Shown one piece after another: positions 44,867 through 55,811 of a stretch of DNA of 64,000 nucleotides. The position numbers and the translations under genes were made by a program. Numbering within the stretch: the first letter of the stretch is position 1; every line of letters begins with the position of its first letter. The stretch lies in assembly GCA_015680685.1 (NCBI GenBank), contig MNCI01001069.1, positions 1 through 64,000 of the forward strand, given 5' to 3'. Under the pieces are notes generated by a model. The model saw nothing but the letters and a program-made list of their open reading frames with translations, searched no databases and had not been told where the DNA came from. Source of the stretch: Gnetum montanum (taxonomy: Eukaryota; Streptophyta; Gnetopsida; Gnetales; Gnetaceae).

Positions 44867-45772
44867 TGATAAAGCATCAAATTATACTAGTTGGCTAAGA
44901 TATTGCATCTACAATATCACAAATGAGATATATTGTAGTTGCTATATCACATCTACTATATCGTAGGTTAGGATGCTATGTCACAAATATGATATCACAA
45001 TGACAGTAAATGTCTATAAATATGAGTTACCTATAATGTTTATGACACCTCTAGTTATTCTAGCAACTAAATTCTTGTCGGTTTCTTTTGTAGGAATTAG
45101 CAAACAATCAGTGAGTACCTGCAACATCAATTTGAGTCAATTGTATAACATCTTATTTGAGTAGCATTGTACCTGGATACATTTCATGAACAATAATAAG
45201 ATTAAGATTGATTCATATTTATTACAGTACTTTAACTTAGAATAAATTTACATTTAATGCAATTTACTTTCTATGTACTTAGTTAATATTTACATTTTCA
45301 TGCACATTAATCAATTGGTGGAATGAGCACGACTAGTTTCAAGTGTAAACACATATTCTCTTACTAATCCCAATAGTGTTATTACTTGGTTCACCTAGTA
45401 GCATAACACTTGGTAGTCTCAGTAGTGGGTACATGAGTTTAGAATGTGTATGACAAGTTGGGAGTGAATATTCATCATCCTTAGGCTAGCTTAGGGTTTA
45501 TCGTCTTGTTATTAATTAGATTAAATAATTAATTTCTATAATTATTAGTTAGTTTAGTGCAAGGCCACAACAACATCATAATCGTATGCCTCACTCTAGA
45601 CTAAATGATACGTGATAGAGATACCACTAGTTCAAGTGAAAAGATAGCAACTTATGATCAACACTTAATGATCTAGATACCACACTAGTTCCATCCATGG
45701 AATTCAACCTATATTGCACTTGAATGCTTATGATCTATATAGTTGGGCACAAGGGACACTCATTGCTCATCA
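44867..45772 (+). mobile_element. Solo gypsy LTR, decayed GATATC-type U3
   Basis: Starts TGATAAAGCATC, ends CATTGCTCATCA, 906 bp. It is flanked by TCTAG (44862-44866) and TCTAA (45773-45777), a 4 of 5 duplication match. The U3 has ATATCACA / GATATATTG palindrome relics and a TATA box TCTATAAATATGAG near 45012. No PBS or PPT adjoins. Confidence 0.75.
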
Positions 45773-45832
45773 TCTAACATGTTTGGTAGAGGTTCTTGGT
45801 CTTCTGAGATGTACCCTTGTCTCTTGGGTCAT

Positions 45833-46733
45833 TGATGAGTCATGGTCTGTCAGGCCCAGTTATCGAAGCCCTGATACAAGATACTAGGCCCCATTATCGG
45901 AGCTACAATATCGTAGCCATGATATCGCGGCCTGCATGCGATATCGTGTATGTGATATCGCAGTTCCAGTGTGAGCCTATAAATAAAAGGCAACACACTT
46001 GGTTTTGGATTAGTTCTTAGTTCCTTACCCAAACTCTTGCAGTTTTTCCTTCTTAGAGTTAGAATTATTTCCTAGTGCATGCTTGCAATGTGGTGATTGT
46101 AATTGTACGACATCCTTATTCGAGTGATGTACTTGGACATGCACATGATTGGCAATAAATACCGAGATTACTTCATCATTGTAGCATCCAATTAGCTTAA
46201 TTATTTATTTATTTAATTGTTATTTACTACTTTCTTAGTTAATCTCTTTACCCTTATCTCCTAGAACGCGGAATGAGTATGACTTAATCACAAGCATTTA
46301 AGTGTAACTACCTTGTAACCCAATAGCGTACCTAGGCCATGCGTTTGGTAATCCTAGTGGTAGTCGTGCACGAGGTCTAAGATGTGTACAGATGATTAAG
46401 GAATAGATGCTCATCACACTTAAGCTAGCTTAGATTCTATCTCCCCATCTCCTATTAGTTTCGATTCTCTCTTCCTTTTCCTCTTAGCTTAATTAAAGAT
46501 ATTTTTCATTACCTCTAGGAGTAGCACTAGGTTAGAAACCACATCATACACCTCACTTTGAACTAAACCATACATGACAAAGCTAATACTAGTCCAGGTG
46601 GGAAGATAGTGAACTGTGATCTACAAGTAACTATCTGGATACCATAATTAGTCCCTCTACGGAGTTCGACCGGATCGTGCGTGAAACCCTCGTATTCGTA
46701 TGGTTGAGTGTAGGGGTACCTCGCCACTCATTA
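45833..46733 (+). mobile_element. Solo gypsy LTR, GATATC-type U3
   Basis: TGATGAGTCATGGTCTG to CACTCATTA, 901 bp, with exact duplication GTCAT at 45828-45832 and 46734-46738. The terminal CA has become TA. U3 palindromes (TATCG, GATATCGCGG, GCGATATCGTG, GTGATATCGC) at 45870-45960 are followed by TATA box CCTATAAATAAAAG at 45977. Confidence 0.93.
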
Positions 46734-46738
46734 GTCAT

Positions 46739-46970
46739 ATTCCAAGGTTGTATGCATAATTCTAAGCTCTTTAGAATAATTTTAGTTTTATTTGAATGTC
46801 CTAGGATCCTTTCGACATGCTCCATCATGTTTTGGCTTATACTTGGGATTCAAATTATAAAGTGTGATTTTAGGAGGATGCATTAATTACCCTACATCAA
46901 CGTATGCTTCTGACAAGTCTATTTTACCTAACTTTACATTGTGTGCATCCAGGGATAGTTTGAGTTACAT
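46739..46970. other. Short spacer, nothing recognised
   Basis: AT-rich sequence between the solo LTR and the E7 LTR; no supported frame. Confidence 0.5.
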
Positions 46971-47731
46971 TGATGAGCTTTTGTTGACACTTAGGAATTG
47001 GTGAACCTCCTCTATTTCTATGAAAAACTATAAATACCTGAGGTGAGCTCATTTACATGTTCATTTATACTTGAACATTTCATAGAGCTTTTGGCATCTA
47101 GTTTATGTGAAGAGCTCTTCCTCCCATGGGTAAGTTAACTTCTTTCCTTGTCTTGTGTGTTTGAGTTGTCTCTCATAGGTGTGGCTACACTTTGTTAGAG
47201 TGCTACTTTGCTTACATAATCTGAAATCATTTGGTTGGTGAAGAGTCTAGTGTTTTTGAGATAAATAAAGCTTATGATTTTTCCTTATTCCTCTGTTCAT
47301 GCCTTACACACCAAAATAATAAAAAACATAAAAAATTGAAAATAATAAAACTATTTATTTAATTCTCATTTTCATAGGGTACGATGATTCGTCCTTATAC
47401 AAGGAGGTCATAATTGTATGACATGATGTTAGACCATCAAGGTTGTGACTAAGAGCTATTTTATAGCATTTCATATATAGTATTGCACCTCTCCCCAAGA
47501 GGGATTGCAACACAAATATTACACTTGTTCCCAAGAGGGATTATGATGCATGTGTGTTTATTATTGTTTTATTTCTTACATTTATAAAACCCATAAAAAT
47601 TATAAATATTCTCTATATCTCTTTCCATGACAACATGAATTTTTAATTGTATTATATATATTATCATATCTTTTATATTTTTTAAATGTAATGATATACA
47701 TAACTATTCTTGGTAATTCACTCAACATCGT
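46971..47731 (+). mobile_element. E7 LTR, first part (cut by E5)
   Basis: Probable LTR starting TGATGAGCTTTTG, with a TATA box ACTATAAATACC at 47028. It continues after E5 at 55712-55789, giving about 837 bp in total. The strongest support is the tRNA-Asp-like PBS right after 55789. The LTR body is not obviously like the other gypsy LTRs here, and the start is inferred only from the TGATGAG and TATA spacing. Two CCAAGAGGGATT(A/G) phrases lie at 47490-47530. Confidence 0.5.
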
Positions 47732-48530
47732 TGATGGGATGCGATATCGCATGGGCCACGATATCACGTTGTCCCCCGCGATATCACGGTGAGCTGCCAA
47801 GTCTATAAATAAGAGGTGGCTCTCCCTTGTTTTCTCATCTAGATCTAGACCCTTAGTGAAACTCTGGCAGTTTTACCTCTCCAGAGATAGAATATTTTCC
47901 ATGTGCCTGCAGTAGGAGCTCCAAAGTGAACAGATCTTTATTCGAGCAGATATTGTACCTAAACACATATTTGTGTACGGAAATAAAGACGAACTTCTTG
48001 CATAAACCTTGCAGTGCATGGAATAGGCTAATTAGGACTTTATTTACTAATATTTATTTTTTATCATTTAAATTCTTTCTTAGTTATTAATTCTCTCTCA
48101 ATCCTTCTCTCCTAGTTAAGTGCCTTAGTACGACCGCTTCGAGCACGTGCATTACGCGTGGTGATCCCAGCAACGACTAGCATTTGGTAACCACGGTTGC
48201 ATTGGTTCAGGGTGTGAACAATAAGTGGGAACAGATGATAACAATAGGTTAATTCAGACTTAGTTAGTTAGTTAGAGTTAGTAATTAGCCTCTTCAACCC
48301 TTCACCTTTCAGCATAGGAGATAAAACTGAAAAAGCTATAAAAATCACATACCTTAGACTTACTTAACCATACACTGTGAAAAATACAAGTAAGTCTGGG
48401 AAGACAATGAATAATTAACCTTAAGTGTTTCATGAGGCGTGTAGGAACTTAGTCTGCAAAGTTCGACTGGATTGCGTCTGTTACGCTCGTATTCGTATGG
48501 TTGAGTGTAGGGGTACCTCGCCACTCATCA
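47732..48530 (+). mobile_element. 5' LTR of E5 (GATATC-type U3)
   Basis: TGATGGGATGCGATATCGC to CGCCACTCATCA, 799 bp. Three palindromes (GCGATATCGC, CGATATCACG, GCGATATCAC) fill 47740-47795; TATA box TCTATAAATAAG at about 47802; AATAAA near 47983. The U3 is much shorter than in E2 or E3. Confidence 0.95.
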
Positions 48531-48550
48531 TTGGCATCGTTGCCAAGGAC
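48531..48550 (+). promoter_or_regulatory. Primer-binding site of E5
   Basis: TTGGCATCGTTGCCAAGGAC, the best-kept tRNA-Asp-like PBS in the window. Confidence 0.88.
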
Positions 48551-48671
48551 TAAGTTTTTGTGTGCTAAGTAGAACATAGGAGATCACCCACATCGTTGGG
48601 AGCTTAAATGAACCTTAGGGTTAATTAAACGAAAATTATATAACAGTTAAATAACACATCGATAAGACATA

Positions 48672-51030
48672 ATGTCTTCTTCTTCTTCTCACAAGAGCAT
48701 TACACCACCTAGGGATAATACAAGAAATAGTCGGCAGTCTAAAATACATAACCTAAATCCGCTAGTTCCTCAACAATATAGGGTGGAATATACTCATCCC
48801 AATGAGTATATACCCAATTTTACTTTTATCCTCCATTAGGATGAACAGATGCGCTGAAGAGACTTGCAAGGTAACATAGTGTTACCTCCGGATCGTGCAG
48901 TCCCCAACATGCTCCTCTGTGCTCTGGCACAGATCAACATGACTTAGCTCTATGCTGAATACGTTATAGGCAATTTTGACACAAGGGATTACCATCCCAT
49001 AGAAGCACAACATATGAGAGACTCAAGGCAGGAGAGCCAACACACACTGTTGAAGGGCAAAGAGGTCCCGCATGACCTAAGTGAAATTGGAGATGGTGAA
49101 CCACTTATAACGGGTTCTCTATTAGAAGATGTTCCCCCTCCTAACGATTTCACGATACGCAACCCTGGTTCTGATCCTCGTGAACACCAGTTGTTCACTG
49201 AGGGAACAACAACACATGACAAGGATGGACACTCAGATCGTCATCACGATCGGGGCTGAAGCCACAGAAGAGAAGGTAGGAAACATCATCATGATAATGG
49301 TTCTCCTTCTTCTTTCCCTTCTTCACATCATTCATCCTCTCCTTCCACATTTGGGCGTAGCCATCAAGAGCATAATAGTGAGGATAGAGGTAGAAAAAAT
49401 GAGAGACCTCAACGAGAGAGTCGAGAGAGAGGACAAGGGCATGAACGAAGGGAAAGTAGGGAACAACATAGACATCATAGACATCATGAAAGAGATGATC
49501 ATGAAGAACCCCTACTTGCCACCCAAAGCATGCTAAATATAATGGAGGCAATGAGAATACCAACAAGGCATTTCAAAGATAGTTGGATCAAGCGCTTAGA
49601 CATGAACAATATCCCATGCTTCAAAGGGGGATACAACACAAATCTGCAAAATCATTTATAGGAATTCCACGATGCCTACGCCTTGCAAAACATAGAGAAC
49701 GAGTGGCAAAAAATGAAGTTATTTTCTAGGACACTCATTAAGGAAGTAGAGAGTTGGTACTGGTCCTTAGAATTGGAAACCATTAGGAGGTGGAGTACGA
49801 TGTTAGAACTCTTCAACGATAAATATCAGACGTACTCCAGAGTGTCTAATTTGCATAAGCAAATCTAAGGATGGAAGCAAGGTACTCATGAACCCTTGGA
49901 TGCTACCATGGGCCGCTACTATGCATTGTTACATCGTTGCTTGGGCCATGGTTATGCACAGCAGGATCAACTCCGCCACATCGTAGATGGGCTAAGGTAT
50001 GAAACTAGGAGAATCCTTGGGACCTATGCCCAAGGGAGACTATTTGAACTTAGATCCCATGAAATTCATAGGCTATTGGAGCAAGTAGCCAAAGAAGAAT
50101 GGGAGCTATGAAAAAGGGAAAGTACGGAAGAATATAACCGTGATCCCTCCCTTTGAAAGAAGGGAGTGATATTTTGCGATGAAGAAGATGAGTCACCACT
50201 AGAAAAGAGTTGGTGAATAGGAAAAACTTGCTGCTTCACAAGCTAACAATAGAAGTATCGGCTAAGGTAGATGAAGTATGGAGCTCCCTAAAGATTGTAG
50301 AGGAGTCGAAGGAGGAACGAAGTAGTGACAAGAACAAGACAAAGTGGAGAGATTTAGGCCCTGCACGTGACAAGGGTAAGGGGAAAATAACTATCTCCGA
50401 TGAGGTTGTGGATTCTGACACAGAAAATGATGGTGGATGTGAGATCTGCCAATATGACCATCCTAAGGGATGTTGTCCAATCATCTCACATCTACAAGAG
50501 TGTGTGGTGTATGCACTCAACCCGAGACTTAACCAACGGCAGACACCCTGAAGGTTACCTTATCCCCAAGGTAACCCAAGACAGTTCCACCAACCGTTGA
50601 TGTACTATCCAAGTGGAACTCCACCACAATCCATCGGACAACATTAGTAGTGGCAATACCCACAATCATGGGAGATGCCACCATCAAAAAAATAGTACCC
50701 TTACCAGCAGCCAGACCCATATGGATACCACGTGCAGTAGCCGATTTCTCCAAGTGGCTCCATGGGTCACACAACTCCCCAATGTCACTACCAAGTTTGG
50801 GAGTACTTTAGAAGGACTCCTTCTCCTCCGGGAGATGCTCCATATCCATACCATCCTCCTACTCCATCCGCACCTCTTCCACCTATAGTTCCCATACCTC
50901 CTACTCCAAGAATGCAAGGGGAACTCCCCACTCATCCACAGCCATGTAACGCTACGAGAGCTGTAAACATTCAATCCACCACTAGTTTTGACAATTGTAA
51001 AAAGAGAAAACCTTTCTTCAGAACTTAAAG
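48672..51030 (+). pseudogene. gag: E5 gag
   Basis: Starts MSSSSSHKSITPP. Next come VEYTHPNEYIPNFTFILH, a long Arg/His/Ser/Glu-rich spacer (about 49200-49490) and DDHEEPLLATQSMLNIMEAM. The capsid core has LDMNNIPCFKGGYN, WQKMKLFSRTLIKEVESWYW, ELFNDKYQTYSRVS and ALLHRCLGHGY. From about 50160 the frame shifts, then GCEICQYDHPKGCC (50438-50475), the Cys/His module, and a Pro/Tyr/Gln-rich tail to about 51030. About ten stops and two shifts remain. Confidence 0.88.
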
Positions 51031-51138
51031 CCTAGACAAGCTCTACAACAACAAGTGGTTGAGTCTGTGATCGCTCCTCCAACACACAAGGCTTCGGTGC
51101 TTCCTTCAGTCCAACAATAGAGCTTAAAGCATACGGTT

Positions 51139-51700
51139 ATGTTAACTTCGGTAGGCCACCTTCCCAGGAAACTATCTGACCCTGGAAGTTCCTTAATCTA
51201 CCTCCAAGTCGCCAGGAATGAACCACATAAGGCTCTTCTTGACTCAAGTTCTGGAGTCAACCTAATTTCACGAAAGATGTATCAAGCCTGGAACCTGTCC
51301 CAACTTAGAAAGAGCAACATTCAACTAGAGCTGGCAAACTAGTCCATCACCATTCCTTTGGGATTGGTGGAGGACATTTTTACCACTGTCTATGGTTGGT
51401 CCTACCCAGTAGATTTCTTGGTGATAGAAGTTAATAGTAACATTGAGGGCTTCCCAATTATAATGGGAAGGCCATGGATGAGTACAATAGATGCATACCT
51501 AGGGATCCATGATCTTTCCTTGGAGATATCTAAGGTAAATATTTATGGAAAGATCAAGAAGAAGAAAGTTCCATGCATCACATACAATGACTCAGAGGGT
51601 GATGACATGGAGGAATGCACAACATCTCCTCCATGTAATCGGTGTGCTCTAGAAACTATGAGACAAAGATGCTTGTATGTAGCAACCACACAAGTAGTAG
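51139..51700 (+). pseudogene. pol: E5 pol start: aspartic protease
   Basis: KALLDSSSGVNLISRKMY holds the retropepsin active-site region (D-S-S-S-G in place of D-T/S-G-A). Then come GLVEDIFTTVYGWSYPVDFLVIEV and the flap/alpha block FPIIMGRPWMSTIDA. The frame (one TAG at 51340) stays open into the gap. The blocks match E3 pol at 22900-23260. Confidence 0.85.
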
Positions 51701-51802
51701 NNNNNNNNNNNNNNNNNNNNNNNNNNNNNNNNNNNNNNNNNNNNNNNNNNNNNNNNNNNNNNNNNNNNNNNNNNNNNNNNNNNNNNNNNNNNNNNNNNNN
51801 NN
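51701..51802. other. Assembly gap (102 N) in E5
   Basis: Falls between protease and the T-rich 3' region, exactly where RT, RNase H and integrase should be. True size unknown; about 4 kb may be missing, or it may be a genuine deletion. Confidence 0.95.
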
Positions 51803-51823
51803 TAGTTCTTTTTAATTTTTGTT

Positions 51824-51985
51824 TTACACATTTTTGTCTTACGTGTTTTTGTTTTACATGTTTTTGTTTTACACATTTTTGTTTTACACGTTTTTATTTT
51901 ACACATTTTTGTTTTACACATTTTTGTTTTACACGTTTTTTTTACACCCTTTTTGTTTTACATGTTTTTGTTTTACAAAATTCTT
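51824..51985 (+). repeat. 15-bp minisatellite ACACATTTTTGTTTT
   Basis: About ten tandem units of ACAC(A/G)TTTTTGTTTT with small changes. The period gives false pentapeptide repeats (HFCFT-like). It adjoins the assembly gap and corresponds to the T-rich stretch in E3 (27290-27470). Confidence 0.9.
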
Positions 51986-52380
51986 TAACTTTTCTTATTT
52001 TTTTTTACAACATCATTATACTTTTCCATTTTTTATGTGTGTTTGTATGTGTATTACCCATACTGTAAGTTTGTCATTTAATAAGTGTTCTTCATGATGG
52101 TATGAACTGTTTTCTTATTGATTGCTAATGTTTGGTTTTTACCTTTAAGTTATGATGTTGATACTAAGGTATGTTATTTTGATATGGCAGGCAATGAGTC
52201 CACTTCATCCATTCATCCACAAGTTCTATGGTCTCTCTTTGCTTGGAAATGTACAGTCCCTTTCTAAATAAGAACTCTAACGAATCGGTGACTGGGCACT
52301 TCTCAAACTAAGGAAGGACTCAAGGATTGAAAAGGGTGTGACTTCAAGGGAACTTGATGCATTTGTATTGGTTGTTCTCT
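51986..52380 (+). other. E5 3' non-coding region, first part
   Basis: 52090-52290 matches E3 27530-27750, including GCAATGAGTCCAC(T/A)TCATCCA. No open frame. Confidence 0.7.
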
Positions 52381-54940
52381 TGGGTGCTCGGATGTTTTCT
52401 TCTTAAGTTTTCTTGTCGTTTCGACGTCACCCAATCATCAGGAAGCTGAGCAATAAAAATAACAAAGTCTTTGCATGGTGTGGTAAACATAAAACAAAAA
52501 AGAAGAAGAAAAAAACAAAAAAAGAAGAAGTGAGAATTCAAAGCACACCCCTTAGAAGAAATAATCATTTGGGCTACAAGCACTAGTTATGGAACTAAAA
52601 TAAAAATGTTTGCTCTAACTAAGGCCCTTCTTGCTTCCCATTCTCTCATCCTTATTTCGTCGGAATGGTGGTGGCTCTTGGGTGAAGGCATTCTTGTTAC
52701 TTCAAGAGGATGGATTAGCCGAATGCATTAATGCGAACTCACTGGATGTGGATTGTTTAAGGCCAGACTTGGAATGGGACCTACTAAGTCACAGTAATCA
52801 TGAACTCCACAAGGGGCTGTACACCACCTTGTTCTTGGGATTCCATTCCATTCTCTTCTCTCCATCCTTCTCTCCCCATTATTCACCTCATTGCCGGTTG
52901 TATCCTTAGTGTATATTTTGGTATATACATTGTTTTCTTTTTGGGAAATTCTTGTGGTTAAGACTTTAACTCTTGTTCCAAATGACATTCCCAGAGCCTA
53001 CGGACTCTTTGAATGTGGGTTTGTTAGGGCATTAAGGGCATGAGCATGCTTTGGGGAGGACCCACTGACATTCCTCTTTGGTGCACCAGTTAAATTCTTT
53101 CCCTTAAAATTTTTTCAATCCATTTTATTTTGTTCATTTTCATCTTGACATCCATTTCATCAATGTTTTAGTTGTCCCTTGTTCTCCCTCTTTCTTTTTC
53201 TTTTTCTTTTTCTTTCTCCATTCTATCGCTACCGAAGGTTCGCTCTTAGTCATGGGGGTCTAGACCCAATTTTTTTTTGATTTTTCTCCTAACCTCTACA
53301 CCTTTGGTAGTCGCCATGAATATATCTCTAGACTCGTATCAACCATACCACAACTCAGCCAATGGACCTTTCACCGAAGCAAGGGATCGACTACATTGTA
53401 ATTCATTTACCCTTGCTAATATAAATACTGTGTTGTGTGTGCAAATGAAAATCATACAAACAACAGATTAGATCTGGAGAGAACACTTGGAATGGAGCAG
53501 CGTTGAAAGTAGTTATGCAAGGAGCAAGATCGAATGGTGCACTTATGGATGGACAATGAAAGGCGCAATCTTGGCGTTGGCAGCAGCAAAATGTCTTTCT
53601 TTCTCTCTTTCTCAGCTGCCAAATAAGGCTTGATGTCAATGTAATAAGGCGTTCACTCTTGTGCTGGCCATTCTCTTGGGTGCTTGGATGTTTTCTCCTT
53701 GAGTTTTCTTACTGTTCTGATGTTACCCAATTATCGAGAAGCTGAGCAAATAAAAATAAGAAGTCTTTGCATGGTGTCGTTCTCACGCATAAACACATAA
53801 ACCAAAAAAAAAGAGAGAAAGTGAGAATTCAAAGCACACCCCTTAGAAGAAATAATTATTTGGGCTACAAGCACTGGTTATGGAACTAAAATAAAAATGT
53901 TCCTTCTAGCTGAGGCCCTTCTCGCTTCCCATTCTCTCCTCCTTGTTTCGTTGGAATGGTGGTGGCTCTTAGGTGAAGGCATTCTTGTTATTCAAGAGGA
54001 TGGATTAGCCGAGTGCATTAATGCGAAGTCACTAGATGTGGTTGGTTTGAGGCCGGAGTTGGAATGAGATTTGCTAAGTCACATTAATCATGAAACACAC
54101 AAGGGGCTATACATCACCTTGTTCTTGGGATTTTATTCCATTCTCTTCTATCCACCATTCTCTTCATTGTTCACCTCATTGCCGGTTGTATCATTAGTGT
54201 ATATTTTGGTAGATACATTGTTTTATTTTTGGTAAATTCTTGCAGTTAAGACTTTAACTCTTGTTCCAAATGATATTCCTAGACCCTATGGACTTTTGAA
54301 TGTGGGCATTAAGGGGATGAGCTTGCTTTGGAGAGGACCCACTGACATTCCTCTTTGGTGCACTAGTTAAATTCTTTCCCCTAACATTTTTGCAATCCAT
54401 TTTATTTTGTTCATTTCCATCTTGACATCCCTTTCATCGATGTCATAGTTTTCTCTTTTTCTCCATCTTTCTTGATTCTTTTTCTTTCTCCATTCTATCG
54501 CTATCAGAGATTCGCTATTAGTCATGGGGGTACGGGGCCCAATTTTTTTGATTTTCTCCTAATCCCTACACCTTCGGTAGTCATCAATATTATATTTTTA
54601 GACTCGTATTAGCCATACCACAACTCAGCCAATGGACCTTTCACCAAAGCTAGGTATCAACTGCATTGAAATTCTTTTACCCTTGCTAATATAAAGATTG
54701 TGTTGTGTGTGCAGATGGCAATCATGCAACAATGGATTGGATCTGAAAGGAACACATGGAATGGAGCAGTGCTGAAAGCAGTTATGCAAGAAGCAAGATC
54801 AATGGTGCGCTTACGAATGGACAACAAAAGGCGTAATCTTGGTGTTGGCAGCAACAAACCTTCTTTCTCTCTCTATTTCTCAAGCTACCAAATAAGGCCT
54901 AATGTCAATGGAATAAGGTGTTCACTCTTGTTGTCATGAA
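52381..54940 (+). repeat. Direct tandem duplication of about 1.29 kb in E5 3' region
   Basis: Copy 1 (52381-53668) and copy 2 (53677-54940) both start TGGGTGCT(C/T)GGATGTTTTCT and end near AATAAGGNGTTCACTCTTGT. Each contains AATTCAAAGCACACCCC, the GGGGAGGACCC-type element (53017-53067 and 54302-54346) and AATATAAA(T/G)A(C/T)TGTGTTGTGTG near its end. The copies have clearly diverged. In copy 2 the hairpin has one changed base (GGAGAGGACCC). Confidence 0.88.
53017..53067 (+). ncRNA. Conserved GGGGAGGACCC element (E5, copy 1)
   Basis: TTAGGGCATTAAGGGCATGA, then GCTTTGGGGAGGACCCACTG. A second copy is at 54302-54346 in the tandem duplicate. The start GGTTATGCAA is less well kept than in E2 and E3. 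Confidence 0.55.
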
Positions 54941-55038
54941 CACTAGTTTTGTTGTCTTGTAATGATGATCCATTCACATGTCACCCCATTAGTTCCATTT
55001 TGAGTCAATAATCCCATACCTTCTCGATATTATTGTAA

Positions 55039-55076
55039 GGAACTCGAGGACGAGTTTTCATTCAGTCATGGGGGTA
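55039..55076 (+). promoter_or_regulatory. Pre-PPT hairpin and polypurine tract of E5
   Basis: GGAACTCGAGGACGAGTTTT folds as a stem with AACUCG/CGAGUU plus two G-U pairs and loop AGGA. Then TCATTCAGTC and ATGGGGGTA end at the LTR. Core stem CTCG/CGAG is at 55043-55054, 22 nt from the LTR. Confidence 0.75.
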
Positions 55077-55706
55077 TGATGGGACGCGATATTGCATGGG
55101 CTGTGATATCATGTACACGATATCATGATGCGCTACAAAGTTTATAAATAAGAGGTAGCTCTGCCTTGTTTCTCATCTAGATCTAGACCCTTAGTAAAAC
55201 TTTGGAAGTTTTACCTTTCTAGAGATAGAATATTTTCCATGTGCCCGTAGTAGGAGCTCCAAANAATCTTTCTCAACCCTTCTCTCCTAGTTAAGTGCCT
55301 CAATATGATCGCTTCGAGCATGTGCGTTACGCGTGGTGATCCCAGCAATGACTAGCGTTTGGTAACCATGGTTGCATTGGTTCAGGGTGTGAATGGTAAG
55401 TGGGAACGGATGCTGACGCTAGGTTAATTCAGACTTAGTTAGTTAGTTAGCGTTAGTAATTAGCCTCTTCAACCCTTCACCTTTCAGCATAGGAGATAAA
55501 ACCAAAAAAAGCTATAAAAATCACATACCTCAGACTTACTTAACCATACACCGTGACAAATACAAGTAAGTCTGGGAAGACAATGAATAATTAACCTTAA
55601 GTGTTCCATGAGGCGTGTAGGCACTTAGTTTGTGGAGTTCGACCAGATTGCACGTGTTACGCTCATATTCATACGGTTGAGTGTAGGGGTACCTCGCCAC
55701 TCATCA
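55077..55706 (+). mobile_element. 3' LTR of E5, with a collapsed segment at an N
   Basis: TGATGGGACGCGATATTGC to CGCCACTCATCA; partner of 47732-48530. A single N at 55264 stands where about 170 bp of the 5' LTR are missing, so part of R/U5 was lost in assembly. Confidence 0.92.
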
Positions 55707-55711
55707 ATCGT

Positions 55712-55789
55712 CTTTAAAGGCTATGACTAGATTGCATAGTGACTTGCATTATAAATTTTATTAATTCAAAACTAATGAGATTTCTATCA
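55712..55789 (+). mobile_element. E7 LTR, end part
   Basis: Continues 46971-47731 after E5 and one duplication copy are removed; ends TTTCTATCA immediately before a PBS-like sequence. Confidence 0.5.
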
Positions 55790-55808
55790 TTGGCATTGTT
55801 TCCTAGGA
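55790..55808 (+). promoter_or_regulatory. Primer-binding site of E7
   Basis: TTGGCATTGTTTCCTAGGA, again a tRNA-Asp-like PBS. E6 begins four bases later, so nothing of E7 beyond its PBS is visible in this window. Confidence 0.6.
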
Positions 55809-55811
55809 AGA

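Larger units (their letters stand above)
47732..55706 (+). mobile_element. Gypsy element E5 with gag and protease; rest of pol absent or in gap
   Basis: 5' LTR 47732-48530, PBS, gag, protease, gap 51701-51802, 3' region with a 1.3-kb tandem duplication, PPT and 3' LTR 55077-55706. Exact duplication ATCGT at 47727-47731 and 55707-55711. It looks younger than its neighbours: gag has fewer stops and the LTRs are closer. It sits inside the E7 LTR. Confidence 0.93.

Noticed and set aside
51358-52068. Open frame joining E5 protease to a Phe/Thr/Cys-rich tail
   Set aside because: The frame is continuous only because of the Ns; the tail is the 15-bp minisatellite read as codons.
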